Under the pieces are notes generated by a model. That model worked only from the letters and a program-made list of their open reading frames with translations, had not been told where the DNA came from and did not search any database. A DNA stretch of 64,000 bases. Origin: Arctopsyche grandis. Lineage: Eukaryota > Arthropoda > Insecta > Trichoptera > Hydropsychidae. This document shows positions 12,259 through 22,432 of this stretch, piece by piece (position 1 is the first letter of the stretch; the number at the start of each line of letters is the position of its first letter). The position numbers and the translations under genes were made by a program. The stretch spans positions 6,498,001-6,562,000 of the forward strand of contig NC_135355.1 in assembly GCF_051622035.1 (NCBI RefSeq). Direction: 5' to 3'.

Positions 12259-12808
12259 CTACTTTAAATAAGTTTACCTTTATAATTAAATTTTTTCGAG
12301 TTAATAGATACATATATTATGTATTGTTTTGTAAATAAATAAATATTTTTTTAATACAAAATATATTAAATTGAAAAAAAAAAGTTTTTTTACAAGTGTC
12401 CCGGGATCCCGGGAATCCCGGGAACGATCCCGGGCTCCGTCCCGTGTCCCGGGAATTGAAAAAGTTCGGGAAATCAGAAACCCTATTAGACACGTGGTCG
12501 TGTGCAGTTGTCCTTGTCGTGGTGTGTTCCGAGTATGTTCCACTTGAATAGAAGCGCATTCCAGAGGGGTGCGGGCATCTGTGTGACGGGGAAGCATGCG
12601 AGAGTATTGACCTCGATAAGAGATAGTACGCGATATGCTATATTCCTACAAGCTGAACCAGAAAAGATTAAAAAGATCGGACCCTGCTATAAAAAATAAG
12701 GGGAACGCTGTAGTTGTTGGCGGGTTAGTAGTGACATTAATTAATACCATTTACTAATGTAATACGTCTTGGCAGTGTTACTGTTAATTTCTAACTGAAA
12801 GCAATACA

Positions 12809-14298
12809 CAGTGGCGGACTGGGACTGAAATCAGTGCATGCCAGGAGTCAAAGGGGGCCCCCCCAGGGTTAAAAAAATTTGTCCCCCCCCCCCCATATAA
12901 CAAAATTTTCTTCTTTCCACCACGCTAAAAATCAAGGGAAAAAAATAAATGAAAATTTCAAAAATGGGAATAAACAAATTCAGGTACAAGAAAAATGGCA
13001 AAAGCAAAATAGATCCACAAATTTCATTGTACAGATATTTCGTTTTAACCCTTGTCCTGGGTAAATAGAATGCGGCATAAAAGCGGCTTTTACTTTCGGT
13101 AGAAAACAGTCAGGGACGTCATTTCAGCTTTTTCTTGGGGGAGGGCAGGCAAAGATTGGTCAAATTGAATTTTTTTTCAAAAAATCTTTTTTATATCAGA
13201 ATAAAAATGGAAAATATCCTTTACCTTATTGACTTATAAAATATAAAAAAAAGGAACTTATTTTTGAAAAAGTAATTATAAAAAAATATTATTTAAAAAG
13301 AGAAAAAAGCGCCGCAGGCGAAAATTTTTTTCCACAAATCTTCACATGGTCAACATTAATCGACCATCAAACTGAGTCATCAAAAAACTATCAATTAACT
13401 TAATTTCTACCAACTGTCTTTTCACTTTATCTATGTACATATGTAAGTACGTAATAACAATAGATAAATTTTTGTTTTGTTTTTCTTCAAAGCACATAAC
13501 AGCGATTATTTTATTAGTTACCCAAAAATAACATATGTACATAAGAAATAAACGTAGCATTCATAGATCCATAGTATCTCATTAATCATTAAATTCATAA
13601 TATTTTCTAAATTCACACTGTTCCTTAATTTAGGGGGGCAAGTGCCCCCCTATGGCCCCCCCAAATTACGTCCCTGAAAAAAATGCATAATATTTTCAAT
13701 TAATGTTAATCGAAAATCGGGATTTTGGGGAGGGGGCCCCTATCCTATATTTCTATTTACATGGATGTGTCTAGATTAAGAATAGATTTTATATTCGGAA
13801 ACTGTTTAAAATTGTGTATTTAAATCTTACTATATCATCGAAGTATAATCAAATGTTATTTTGAAATTATGGAGTAAATTTAAATCGTTGTTTGATGATT
13901 AATCGTCTTATCAAAATTCCTTTAAGCAGTTCTGTTTATATTATTCACGAAAATTTGTTTATTCCCATTTATATTTCAGTAGTTAGTTGTTACATAGGTA
14001 TTGGTATATACATAATATTGACATTGGAAATGGGCCCACGCAAATTTTGAAACTTACACGATTCGAGCCTAATAAAAAAAGTTAACCAATCCTTGGGCTG
14101 TTAAAGCAGGTATTAGTTGTTTGTGTATATAGTAAGAAATTTGTTTTGTTGAAATACCCAAACTTTAGGTCCCAAAGTTGCAATATACTATAAATAGTTA
14201 AAAAGTTATTTACTTTTACTGAGGGCCCATATTTTCTAACTGATAGTGGGGCCCACATGCCATCGGGCATGTTCGCTTGTATGGCCAGTCCGCCACTG
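12809..14298. mobile_element. hAT transposon 3, non-autonomous
   Basis: The termini CAGTGGCGGACTGG and CCAGTCCGCCACTG are inverted, with a perfect 8-bp TSD GCAATACA (12801-12808 and 14299-14306). No transposase-like reading frame was recognised. Poly-C and poly-G tracts occur just inside the left end, and 13111-13676 is occupied by another inverted-repeat element. The termini resemble those of hAT 2 and of the apparently intact hAT at 47187-49935. Confidence 0.8.
13111..13676. mobile_element. Small inverted-repeat element nested in hAT 3
   Basis: It begins CAGGGACGTCATTT and ends AATTACGTCCCTG, an imperfect terminal inverted repeat of about 13 bp. The flanking 8-mers, AAAACAGT and AAAAAAAT, match at 6 of 8 positions, a weak TSD. 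G/C-rich runs occur inside both ends. A hAT-type MITE is the best fit; no coding content was seen. Confidence 0.5.
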
Positions 14299-14547
14299 GC
14301 AATACATATATTGCTTTGCTGTAATTTGATGTTAATATATTTTATAATTTAACTGGCCACCGACTATGGTTATGTGGCTTTATACCAGAAAAGTAATATT
14401 TAAATTTAATGATTATCATAAGTCGTTTTTACTTTTTTTTTGTTAATATTTAAATTTAAAGATTATTACAAGTCGTATTGCAATACCAACCTAGTACCGA
14501 AATAATTTTGGAAAAAATGTAAAATGTAAATAAGAGTTGCATCTAAT

Positions 14548-15724
14548 TAGAGGTTGTGATTTTTCGATTTTTTTTTTATTCTCGAGATTCGAGAATCTCA
14601 TTTTCTCAGAATATTTGAATCTTGAGAATTCGAGATTTTCTTTTTTGTTTCTCGAGATTCTCGAGAATTTTCAAATATAATTTTTTTTTTAATGTAGTGA
14701 ATCGATTTTTTCAGCTATATAAAATCTACAACATACAAAAATCAAAATGACACAAAGATGTTATATTAGGGATTTATAAATTTATTAAATACATGATGAA
14801 AGAAAGATATATGGTTCGGTGATTACTAGTCAAATGTGAACCAGTCACAGGACAACCGGTTGCTCTAGATCGGTCACACGTGATCACCCGTCACACTAAA
14901 ACTGGTCACGAGAAAACTGGTCACACCCGAAAATTGGTCACGAAAAAACTGGTCACACCCAAAAATTAAAAATTGGTCGAATTTTTGGGTGTGACCAGTT
15001 TTTTCGTGACCAATTATCGGGTGTGACTAGTTTTCTCGTGACAAGTTTTAGGGTGTAACTAGTCACACCCGATAATTGGTCACGAAAAAACTGGTCACAC
15101 CCAAAAATTCGACCAATTTTTAATTTTTGGGTGTGACCAGTTTTTTCGTGACCAATTTTCGGGTGTGACCAGTTTTCTCGTGACCAGTTTTAGTGTGACG
15201 GGTGATCACGTGTGACCGATCTAGAGCGACCGGTTGTCCTGTCACTGGTTCACATATGACTAGTAGTCCGTTTACCCAAAAGATAACATACTGATCAAAA
15301 AACAAAAATACTGGACATCTATTCATATTAAAATACTAACCAAAAATTGTTTACTATGTATAAAACAAATACACAAATATCTACACAAATACATACATAA
15401 ATAATAAATCTTTGCCTGTTAGGAAAATACATATATTCATACTCAAAATTTCACACAAAATTATTTATAAGTTAACAAGTACATAAATAAATCAGTTTAT
15501 TGAACAAAAAAATTGTAGTGATAAATTTAAAATATTCTCGATATTTTCGAGATTCTAATAAACGATTTCCCAAGAAACGAGAATCTCGAATTTTCATAAT
15601 AAAATATTCTCGAGAAATGGGAATCTCGAAATTTCACAATAAAATATTCTCGAGAAACGAGAATCAAAATTCTTCGAGAACTCTCGAGAAATCTCGAGAC
15701 GAGATTTCTCGATCACAACCTCTA
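14548..15724. mobile_element. hAT transposon 4, non-autonomous, upstream of RpL29
   Basis: The inverted ends TAGAGGTTGTGAT and ATCACAACCTCTA are flanked by CATCTAAT (14540-14547) and CATCGAAT (15725-15732), a 7-of-8 TSD. Both subterminal regions are packed with CTCGAGAAT-type short palindromes (14580-14670 and 15535-15710). The centre is a foldback at 14813-15276. No transposase was recognised. The right end lies 266 bp before the RpL29 start codon. Confidence 0.75.
14813..15276. repeat. Foldback element with TGACCAGTTTT arrays
   Basis: It starts GGTTCGGTGATTACTAGTCA, the same end as the element at 22166, and finishes with the inverse plus TTTACC. The arms are near-perfect inverted copies with landmarks ACCGGTTGCTCTAGATCGG and CCGATCTAGAGCGACCGGT. 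Within the arms, the motif GGTCAC[G/A].. AAAACTGGTCAC repeats many times in both orientations. A single strand should form a ~200-bp hairpin. The TSD is not clear here. Confidence 0.7.
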
Positions 15725-15990
15725 CATCGAATGGCAAGTGCGTGTTTTGTTCGTGTCGCATACCGGGTGACGGGTGTTGTCTATGGTCTGTTTCTTTTGA
15801 CGCGACTCGTCCTTTGGATTGTGCGGCTTCATTTTTATCCGGCTCTGAGGTTTGCATCCTCGTCATTCTACTAAAAAATATCAACCCTTGTCGTTCTTGG
15901 GGGTCTTATTTTGCCACCCCCGCCCATCTTTTTCCCTTTCACCTCTTAACTAACGTGTTCTAATTTTTAGGTTACCTGTACCTGTCAGAC

Positions 15991-16517
15991 ATGGCCAAGT
16001 CAAAGAATCACACAAATCACAATCAAAGTAAGTTCAATTACATACCACGTTTTTTATTATACACATTTACGTGCACCGATGTGAATACTAAAATGTATAT
16101 TAATCTTTGTTGCAATAATTTATAGTTACTCGTGGATAATTTTCAATCTGTTTGTCAGATTTTCATTAGTGCTCTATACGTGGATTTGATGTTGAAACAT
16201 TTGATTTTAAAGTGTGAATGTATTAATTACAGATAGAAAGGCCCATCGTAATGGAATTAAGCGACCAAAGAAGTCCAGATTCGAATCGACTTTGGGAGTA
16301 AGATATTTTTTATTCGGTATATAAATCGAGTAGTTGGATTGTTGCTAATCATCTAACACTTGTTAACGTTTTATTTTAGATGGACGCCAAGTTCTTGAAG
16401 AACCAAAGGTTTTCAAAGAAGCACAACTTGAAGCCCCTAAAACAGATGAAGAAGACACAGGAAAACTTGGCTCACAAACAAGCTAAAGCCGCTAAGAAAA
16501 CCGCAGTTGCGAAATAG
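15991..16517 (+). CDS. RpL29: Ribosomal protein L29 (eL29)
   Basis: Three coding exons, 15991-16027, 16233-16297 and 16380-16517, encode 79 aa starting MAKSKNHTNHNQNRKAHRNG, the near-invariant N-terminus of eL29. It is a small, very basic 60S subunit protein. The tail ends in a KQAKAAKKTAVAK stretch. A leader exon is joined to the coding start by an acceptor at 15969-15970. A candidate first exon lies at about 15790-15848, starting in a pyrimidine tract (TTTCTTTTGACG) as 5'-TOP genes do. The intergenic space before it is occupied by hAT 4, which ends ~65 bp from that candidate start site. It converges on NTHL1. Confidence 0.95.
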
Positions 16518-17411
16518 ATTTATTTTTTATGAAATAAATAAATTAAGAATTTAATCATTGTTTCATTTTTACTTGCTCTATATAATGTTATTCAATTCAA
16601 TTACTGCATTGCTGGGTTTCCTCCTTAAAATATACATCAACACATACATGAATGAAAACTATACTTTTATACTATTGGATAATCTTTTTTATTGAAGTTG
16701 GCGAAAACTACAACTCTTGGCAGTTATCTACCAAAAATAGACCTTTAGTTTTATCCAAAATCATAGAAGTATCTGAGCTACTGTCTATATGAAGATATCT
16801 CTTATAGCCGCTTCTGAAAACGAATTTCAAATCACATAAACCACAAGCAGTAAATTTCTAGAATAGTATAAAATGTAAACTCCAGCTTTGCCTGGTCTTG
16901 TGGTACATGCATACATTGAATATCTACATATGACTTGGGCTTAAGAGTGGTGGTTTCCTAACTTAAAGTTACTAGTCCTCCCTTTTGAAAAAAAATTGGT
17001 AATACAAACCTTATTAAATGATAAAAATGTATTAATACAAATATAATTGACAACAAAATTCTTCCAACTATATTATCGGCAAGCAGTATTTGTCGCGACT
17101 GATTCGCATTTAACATTATTTCAACTACATATATCAATTCTGCTGGCAAAATTTGTGTCCCATTTTTTATACTTTGCGATTCTGTAATAACTTTGTACAA
17201 TGCATTTGAAGGAACAAAAAATATTATATTTATTATGTTCTTAAATTGGATTAAACGGATAAAATTTTCTTTAAAAATCTATGGGTTCACAGACGTATTT
17301 AGAATGCATATTTTCAGGGTGCCTTGTTTGCTTAGTGTCATACTATCTGCAGCCAAAACTTACGTACAGAGCAAACACATTGGTCTTTTCAAGCCATTTA
17401 TCTGTAATATC
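16518..17411. other. RpL29 3' flank, no gene seen
   Basis: AT-rich DNA. AATAAATAAATTAAG lies just after the RpL29 stop and can serve as its poly(A) signal. Beyond ~16560 I see no conserved reading frame, inverted repeat or known element up to the MITE pair at 17412. Confidence 0.5.
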
Positions 17412-17571
17412 CATAGAAGTAGAATGCTTAGAATGGTCATTGTTAACAAAAGTATCGTCTAAAAGCGAGCCATCGAAGAGAGAGAGAAACGAAGTTTAGC
17501 AAACAATAAACAAACTCTGCCGTGCAGAATTTTTGGAGGCTGAGAGCGATTCTATGCATTCTACTTCTATG
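17412..17571. mobile_element. hAT-type MITE M1, copy a
   Basis: Ends CATAGAAGTAGAATGC and GCATTCTACTTCTATG. Flanking 8-mers are GTAATATC and GTAATATT (7 of 8). The body has AACAAAAGTATCGTCTAAAAG and GAGAGAGAG tracts shared with copies at 17580, 32473 and 41190. It is non-coding and ~160 bp. Confidence 0.75.
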
Positions 17572-17579
17572 GTAATATT

Positions 17580-17740
17580 CATAGAAGTAGAATGCATAGA
17601 ATCGCCTCCAAGAACTCTACGCAGCAGAGTTTGTTCATTCTTTGCTAAACTTCTCTCTCTCTCTCTTGTCTCTCTTTGATGGCTCGCTTTTAGACGATAC
17701 TTTTGTTAACACTGACCATTCAATGCATTCTACTTCTATG
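17580..17740. mobile_element. hAT-type MITE M1, copy b (inverted)
   Basis: Same family as the neighbour but in opposite orientation, with termini CATAGAAGTAGAATGC and GCATTCTACTTCTATG. The 8-mers GTAATATT and GTAATATC flank it. It starts 8 bp after copy a, so both share the middle TSD copy. See findings. Confidence 0.75.
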
Positions 17741-18131
17741 GTAATATCATTAGTGAATCCCAATGATAAATAGGATTTTTCTTGATATTTCTATTTCCTG
17801 ACTCCTTTTTTTCTTTTGTAAACAAAGAAAAAAAGCTGGCTGTTGCCAAATTTGATTCCGGTTGGCTATCGTTAAATATAATTTTTTTTCGACTAAAATA
17901 AATTTAATAAAAAAACAAATGAATTTTTAATTATACATGTTTAAGCGGTTTGTATTACAAAAGTGGGATGATCAATACAAAAATTAAAAAGCTTCCATCT
18001 TATTTTATTGGACTTGTTTTACAATTTGTAATGCAATAATACGTTTATAAAATTCACACAAATGAAAAATTTAATAGTATTTAATGTAAATAAAAATTTG
18101 TTCATCAGTTTTGATAAAAAAAGAAACGACA

Positions 18132-19562
18132 TCACTTTGATTTTCGACTTTTCGTAATTTTTTTACTAAAGGGACATATGTTAAGGTTCAAACAAGAATC
18201 GCATTGAGGTTTGACAGGTTGGCAGATAGTTTGGCCGAACCCGACCAACAAGTGATTCACTTCTGACCAGAGATCTCGCGGCAGCCATGATTGTAATAAT
18301 TCTCTCGTTGCTTCGGGTGTCTTTGTCAGTTTTGGCAACCATCCTAACCTATTGGATATTCTATGCACATGAGTATCAACCCCTGAAAACAAGAGTGTAC
18401 ATATTAAATGAAATTCTTTGATATATGTAGATATTATTAAACGAATACGAAACCCACCTATTCCCGTTACTTTGTTCCACGCAACGTTCATACAAATATG
18501 AGCCATTTTAGGACCAACTCCGACTAACTTACATAGATCTTCAACAGTACTTGGTATATCACTGTTATAATCGTCTTTCAACATTTGAGTAGTTTTTTTT
18601 ATATACTTCACTTTACTCTGAAAGATAAAATTTTATTTTAGATAAACAGTTCAATCGCTAACAATGTTTTAATAAAATAGTAAAGCGAAACCTTCCAAAA
18701 TCCTACTGGATATATAAGTTTGCCCAGATCATTATCAGGTGTTTCTAAAATATGATCGACAGTCAGTCCGTGCTCTTTTAATCTTTGCATTGCCGCATGT
18801 GTTACTTGATCTTTGGTTTGGCTGGATAACATCAATGCTACAAGTGTCTGATATCTCATTACCTACATAAATAAAATGTTTGAAAGCATTCAAGTTTTTA
18901 TTGTACGTTTAATTAAACATCAAAAAATATCTTACATGAGGAGGTGCCGATTCATCGGAACATTTGTCACAGCCCATATCGTCGACGGGAGCACCACCCA
19001 AGGAGCGCATCTCACGGATATTCGATAGCACATCTCTCCAATTCTCTGGATACCAATCAGACTTATTTTCTTCTTTAACTGTCTGAAAATATGAACAAAA
19101 TCTTAAGCATAAAAGACATGAGTTTCATCGACATACGAATTGTTTCTCCCTTACTTTCATATCTTTCTCATCATCTTTATCGTATTCTAATCTAACGTGT
19201 CGTCTTTTAGACCTCGGTGGTGAATTTGCAACTTCTGCTTTAACTTTGCTATTTGTCTCCAGTTCATCTTTAAGATTGGAAGGCTCATTCTTTTTAGATA
19301 CGTTCCTTTTGACTGCAGATCTAGACGACTGTCTCGTCCGTAAGTCCAAATCTTCAGCCACACTGTCTTCGGCATTTTTTTTCTTATTAATAACGCCCAA
19401 CTGTGGTTTTTTATCCTTGAGTTCGAAGTTAAAGCGCATATTTTTTAAACATATGTCGACGAGCTCTTTGGTTAGAGGTGTCTTTTCACTCGAATCGACC
19501 TCCTCTTTGACTTTGGGTACTTCTTTTTGATTTTTTCTGCGTTTACGACTGTTGGCTGGCAT
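18132..19562 (-). CDS. NTHL1: NTHL1, endonuclease III-like DNA glycosylase/lyase
   Basis: Five exons: 19155-19562, 18936-19082, 18692-18862, 18458-18617 and 18132-18382; 378 aa from the ATG at 19562. The first ~140 residues are a basic, disordered tail. The catalytic domain begins at [18 protein letters not shown]. The motifs are intact: [10 protein letters not shown]; the helix-hairpin-helix VGVGPKMA with the catalytic lysine near residue 279; GVDTHVHRI with the catalytic aspartate near 298; and a C-X6-C-X2-C-X5-C [4Fe-4S] loop ([17 protein letters not shown]). The enzyme removes oxidised pyrimidines and nicks the abasic site in base-excision repair, in nucleus and mitochondria. The frame stays open upstream to an ATG at 19691, which could give a 43-residue longer form. 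It is convergent with RpL29 and divergent from MYSM1. Confidence 0.95.
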
Positions 19563-19691
19563 TTTGGTAAACGAATATAATCTACAGAACGGTATAGGAA
19601 CGAGTCGGTTGAAATTTATCACGAATATTTTAATCGTTATGAAATTAGAAAATTGTGCAACGACAATTTTGTCATTGCATCTGACAGGCAA

Positions 19692-20378
19692 TTTAATAGC
19701 TGGTGAACCACGAATTTATAGAAGAATTTTCAAAATACGAAATTAAACACATACGAAAAATGTGCGAAACGACGCGCCAAAATATACACAGAACTGTCAA
19801 GCGACATTTCCAGCCCAAAAACATCAATAATCAGCCCGCTACTTATTTACCATGCGTAGTACGCATTGGGGCATATTATACTATCGATATTAACACACGA
19901 TCAACTATGAAGGATATTGACGATTTTTCAGGAACCATATTGGAAACAAATTATTCAAATACACTCATTCTTTCTTATGAGACTTGCTCGGCATTATGAA
20001 ACCCAAATGATAAGAATTACCTTAATGGCAAAAATAATGAAAACCTCAATAAGCTTGTACAAGACTATAAAATAATCAAGTCAAATGCGACGAGACATGA
20101 ATTAAAAAACATATATTTATATTATAAATATAAAATATGGCGAAAAAAAAAGTTTAAAATTTTTCAAGCAAATCATCGCTCAAGAGCATTTCTTACGTGA
20201 TATTCAAATAAGTATATCACAATAATCCAACGTCTTTTGTGCCATTTTAACGCAACCTCTAGTATTATAGCTACAGCGACTTTTCTTCTATTGTCCATTT
20301 AGAAAGTTCAAACAAATAAAACATGAGTATTCTTTATAAATTCAAACTGCATACCGACGTCGATAATATTGATAGCTC
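19692..20378. other. NTHL1 upstream region
   Basis: AT-rich sequence between NTHL1 and an LTR. A + strand open frame of 98 codons overlaps the NTHL1 5' end, but no family resemblance or splice context supports it. The NTHL1 promoter must lie here. No repeat was recognised. Confidence 0.4.
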
Positions 20379-21151
20379 TATAGGATGGGAAGTTGTATTT
20401 TGACTGTAACCCGGCGTATGGAAACTAGGTTGAGTTTTTAAGAGGATCGTTTAGTTATATTCAGTATACAAGTTTATTACAAGTATGATAAATTCGCGGA
20501 AAAGTGGGCTAGTATTACACTTTAGTGGATGGACTGGCTAAATTGCCGTCTAAGTTTGCTGCTCTGGATTATATATTGGTTGAGTGATGTCATCATGATT
20601 TTGGGAGTTCTAAAGCCTTGAGGTTATCCTTTGTCTCGGGATGACGAGATCATACTTCTGGAAGTTTCTACGAACATGGAGGTCCGGTCAAGTCAGGTTA
20701 TTGTGCAGCTGTGCCTCGAGGTTGCTCGATGTGCGATCGAGTGATGAAATCATGCTTTTGGAAGTTTCTACGGGCTCGGTATCGTGTTTAAAAAGTGAAT
20801 CGAATTGGGTCGTTACTCTTGAGTGAGCGAAGATAATTCCAGGCGAGGTTAATGCTGTATGTTCATACATGAAATCGACGATGCAATTGATGAGATCATC
20901 GGCTAATGCTTCTGAGGTTCCTATGGGTCCGTGATCGTTACTATGGAGTGAATTGATTGTCTTAGTAGTTTTTATTTAGTTTATCTGAAATTATCTTCCC
21001 TTGTGTAGGCGAAGATAATTTCAGGCGAGGTTGGCTCTGCATGTTTGTACAATAGTGCGATGATGCCATTTTACGACTTGTGCATTATTGTGAAATAGAT
21101 AAGATCACTGATCTTGATTCGGGATAGCACAAGTTGTGCTATATTCCTACA
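20379..21151 (-). mobile_element. Solo LTR, family A (reverse)
   Basis: On the reverse strand it begins TGTAGGAATATAGCACAAC and ends CCCATCCTATA. It shares AAACGATCCTCTT and the TTTCCATACGCCGGG block with the other family A copies. It contains two copies of a GAGCGAAGATAATTCCAGGCG-like segment (about 20822 and 21006), so it is internally duplicated and longer than its relatives. No clear TSD, so one boundary may be altered. Confidence 0.65.
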
Positions 21152-21224
21152 TATCGAAACCCTTCTTCAATATCGTAACCTTGAGATTATATTGACTTAC
21201 TAGAATCACGATCCGTATTGATAG

Positions 21225-22041
21225 TGTAATATACCCCATAGTGTAGTACACACTCTAATATTACACTTCGAAGTCTCAAACCTTTAAGCAATCTCATCTC
21301 AATCAATTGGACATGAAATATAATTTAAAAATTAAGATACTGAGATAGGTACTTAGATGTATTTATTACAATTTAGCCATAGTGACTGTACAATAGCTGC
21401 AGGGGCTGTATGTATGTGTATGTGTGGATGACCAGTGGCTGTATATGTGTCGTCGTCTCGATCAGCTTGCTCTGGAACGGTGCGGGGTGGGGGAATTATA
21501 CAAAAGAGTAACGGTTATGATCTCGTTTTTATTGATGAGTTGATGGCCGAGCCGGGGAGTTGCTCGACGCCTCTCGCCTGTGCCCCTTTATGGCGGGGGC
21601 TGTGGATTGAGTACGCTGGCTGGTCAGGAAGGGTAGACCAGCCACGCCAAGACCTTCTCGGTCGGCGTCTCACGAGCGTCTGAGAGCTCGCCGTGTGCGA
21701 GGCTTGGGTCGAACACGTGGTCGAGCTGGCCATAGTCCTCGGCCATAGGCACGACTATGGAAGAAGCCATACTCCTCGGAGGGCTTCTATTATGCCAATA
21801 AGCGCTCGCCGTCATCAGACTTGGGCGGATCACGGGGCCAGAGTTCGGGGCTTAGTTCGAGGCCGGCTTTTACGAGGGACGCTGCATCTGGCGGTCCGCG
21901 CCGGGATCACCGGGCGCCGGACCCACGGGAGAATCTAGAGCGACTGACAGATGGTCGACGCAAAGAGAGAAAACAAAGGCTGAAGCCGTAAGAGGACAAC
22001 CAACGGCCATGAGGGCTTTTGGCTCGGACAGTGACATTACA
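21225..22041 (-). mobile_element. Putative GC-rich solo LTR, family C
   Basis: This ~0.8-kb block is far richer in GC than its surroundings. Read on the reverse strand it starts TGTAATGTCACTG, has a TATA-like CATAAAGGGGCACAGG near 21590, an AATAAAAACGAG signal near 21530, and ends GTATATTACA. That order (promoter, poly(A) signal, TG...CA ends) suggests an LTR. I found no TSD and no second copy in the window. It lies between NTHL1 and MYSM1. Confidence 0.4.
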
Positions 22042-22165
22042 CATTACATTACTATGGCTAAAAGAAGAAGAATAAGTTACATATTTACAAATTTGTTCTT
22101 GAATGAAAAAAGTTTTTTCCAAAAATCAATCCAGTTGAAATTTTGTTCTGATTTATTTTCATTAC

Positions 22166-22337
22166 GGTTCGGTGATTACTGGTCACAAAATCACTAAAAT
22201 CTCTATAACGGAACATATGGCAGCCGAAAAGTCCATCATCCTAACGAGAACTTGAGTGCCAAATATTGCGTATTCGCGATTTTAATGGCAAAAATTGTCT
22301 TTGTGACCACCGCAATGTGACTAATAATCCAATTACC
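22166..22337. mobile_element. GG...CC foldback MITE with 9-bp TSD, before MYSM1
   Basis: It starts GGTTCGGTGATTACTGG and ends CTAATAATCCAATTACC, an imperfect inverted repeat. TTTCATTAC flanks it exactly on both sides (22157-22165 and 22338-22346), a perfect 9-bp TSD as Mutator-like elements make. A related copy, split by a LINE, is at 33587-35692. It ends 95 bp before the MYSM1 start codon, so it is part of that gene's promoter region. Confidence 0.75.
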
Positions 22338-22432
22338 TTTCATTACATTCCTGTGGTGATAGCCGCTAACCAGACTTTTACGACCAAAGTCATCACAGAT
22401 TAGTGACAGCTGACAGAAGCGTCATCTACCAA

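Larger units (their letters stand above)
8354..12485 (+). mobile_element. hAT transposon 1, broken by three insertions
   Basis: The ends are inverted (TAGGGTCTCTGACCCGGG left; CAGAAACCCTA right) and flanked by a perfect 8-bp TSD, TTAGACAC (8346-8353 and 12486-12493). Between 11431 and 11561 it encodes PTSTETERVFSIAR followed by RIRLSDSHLNILVFLRSY, the C-terminal hAT dimerisation domain, on the + strand. 8640-8808 may be an upstream coding remnant. The interior is interrupted by two LTRs and a second hAT, so it cannot encode a transposase. CCCGGGAAT motifs are clustered near both ends. A 424-bp deletion derivative is at 38797-39220. Confidence 0.85.
8155..12650 (-). mobile_element. Solo LTR, family A, split by a hAT transposon
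   Basis: On the reverse strand the element begins TGTAGGAATATAGCA (at 12650) and ends CGTCCTATA (at 8155). AGCT flanks both ends (8151-8154 and 12651-12654), a perfect 4-bp TSD. Its two halves, 8155-8353 and 12486-12650, are separated by the hAT at 8354-12485. It contains the AATAAAGATCCTCTT block shared with the copy at 61712. It is the outermost and oldest layer of a nest lying 0.1 kb after IFT56. Confidence 0.8.

Noticed and set aside
12301-12597. Frames with FPGFPG-like text near 12400 and 8400
   Set aside because: Read from the CCCGGGAAT clusters at the ends of hAT 1; non-coding terminal motifs.
19703-19999. 98-codon + strand frame overlapping the NTHL1 5' end
   Set aside because: No splice sites, motifs or repeats support it; open frames of this size occur by chance in AT-rich DNA only occasionally but are not evidence by themselves.
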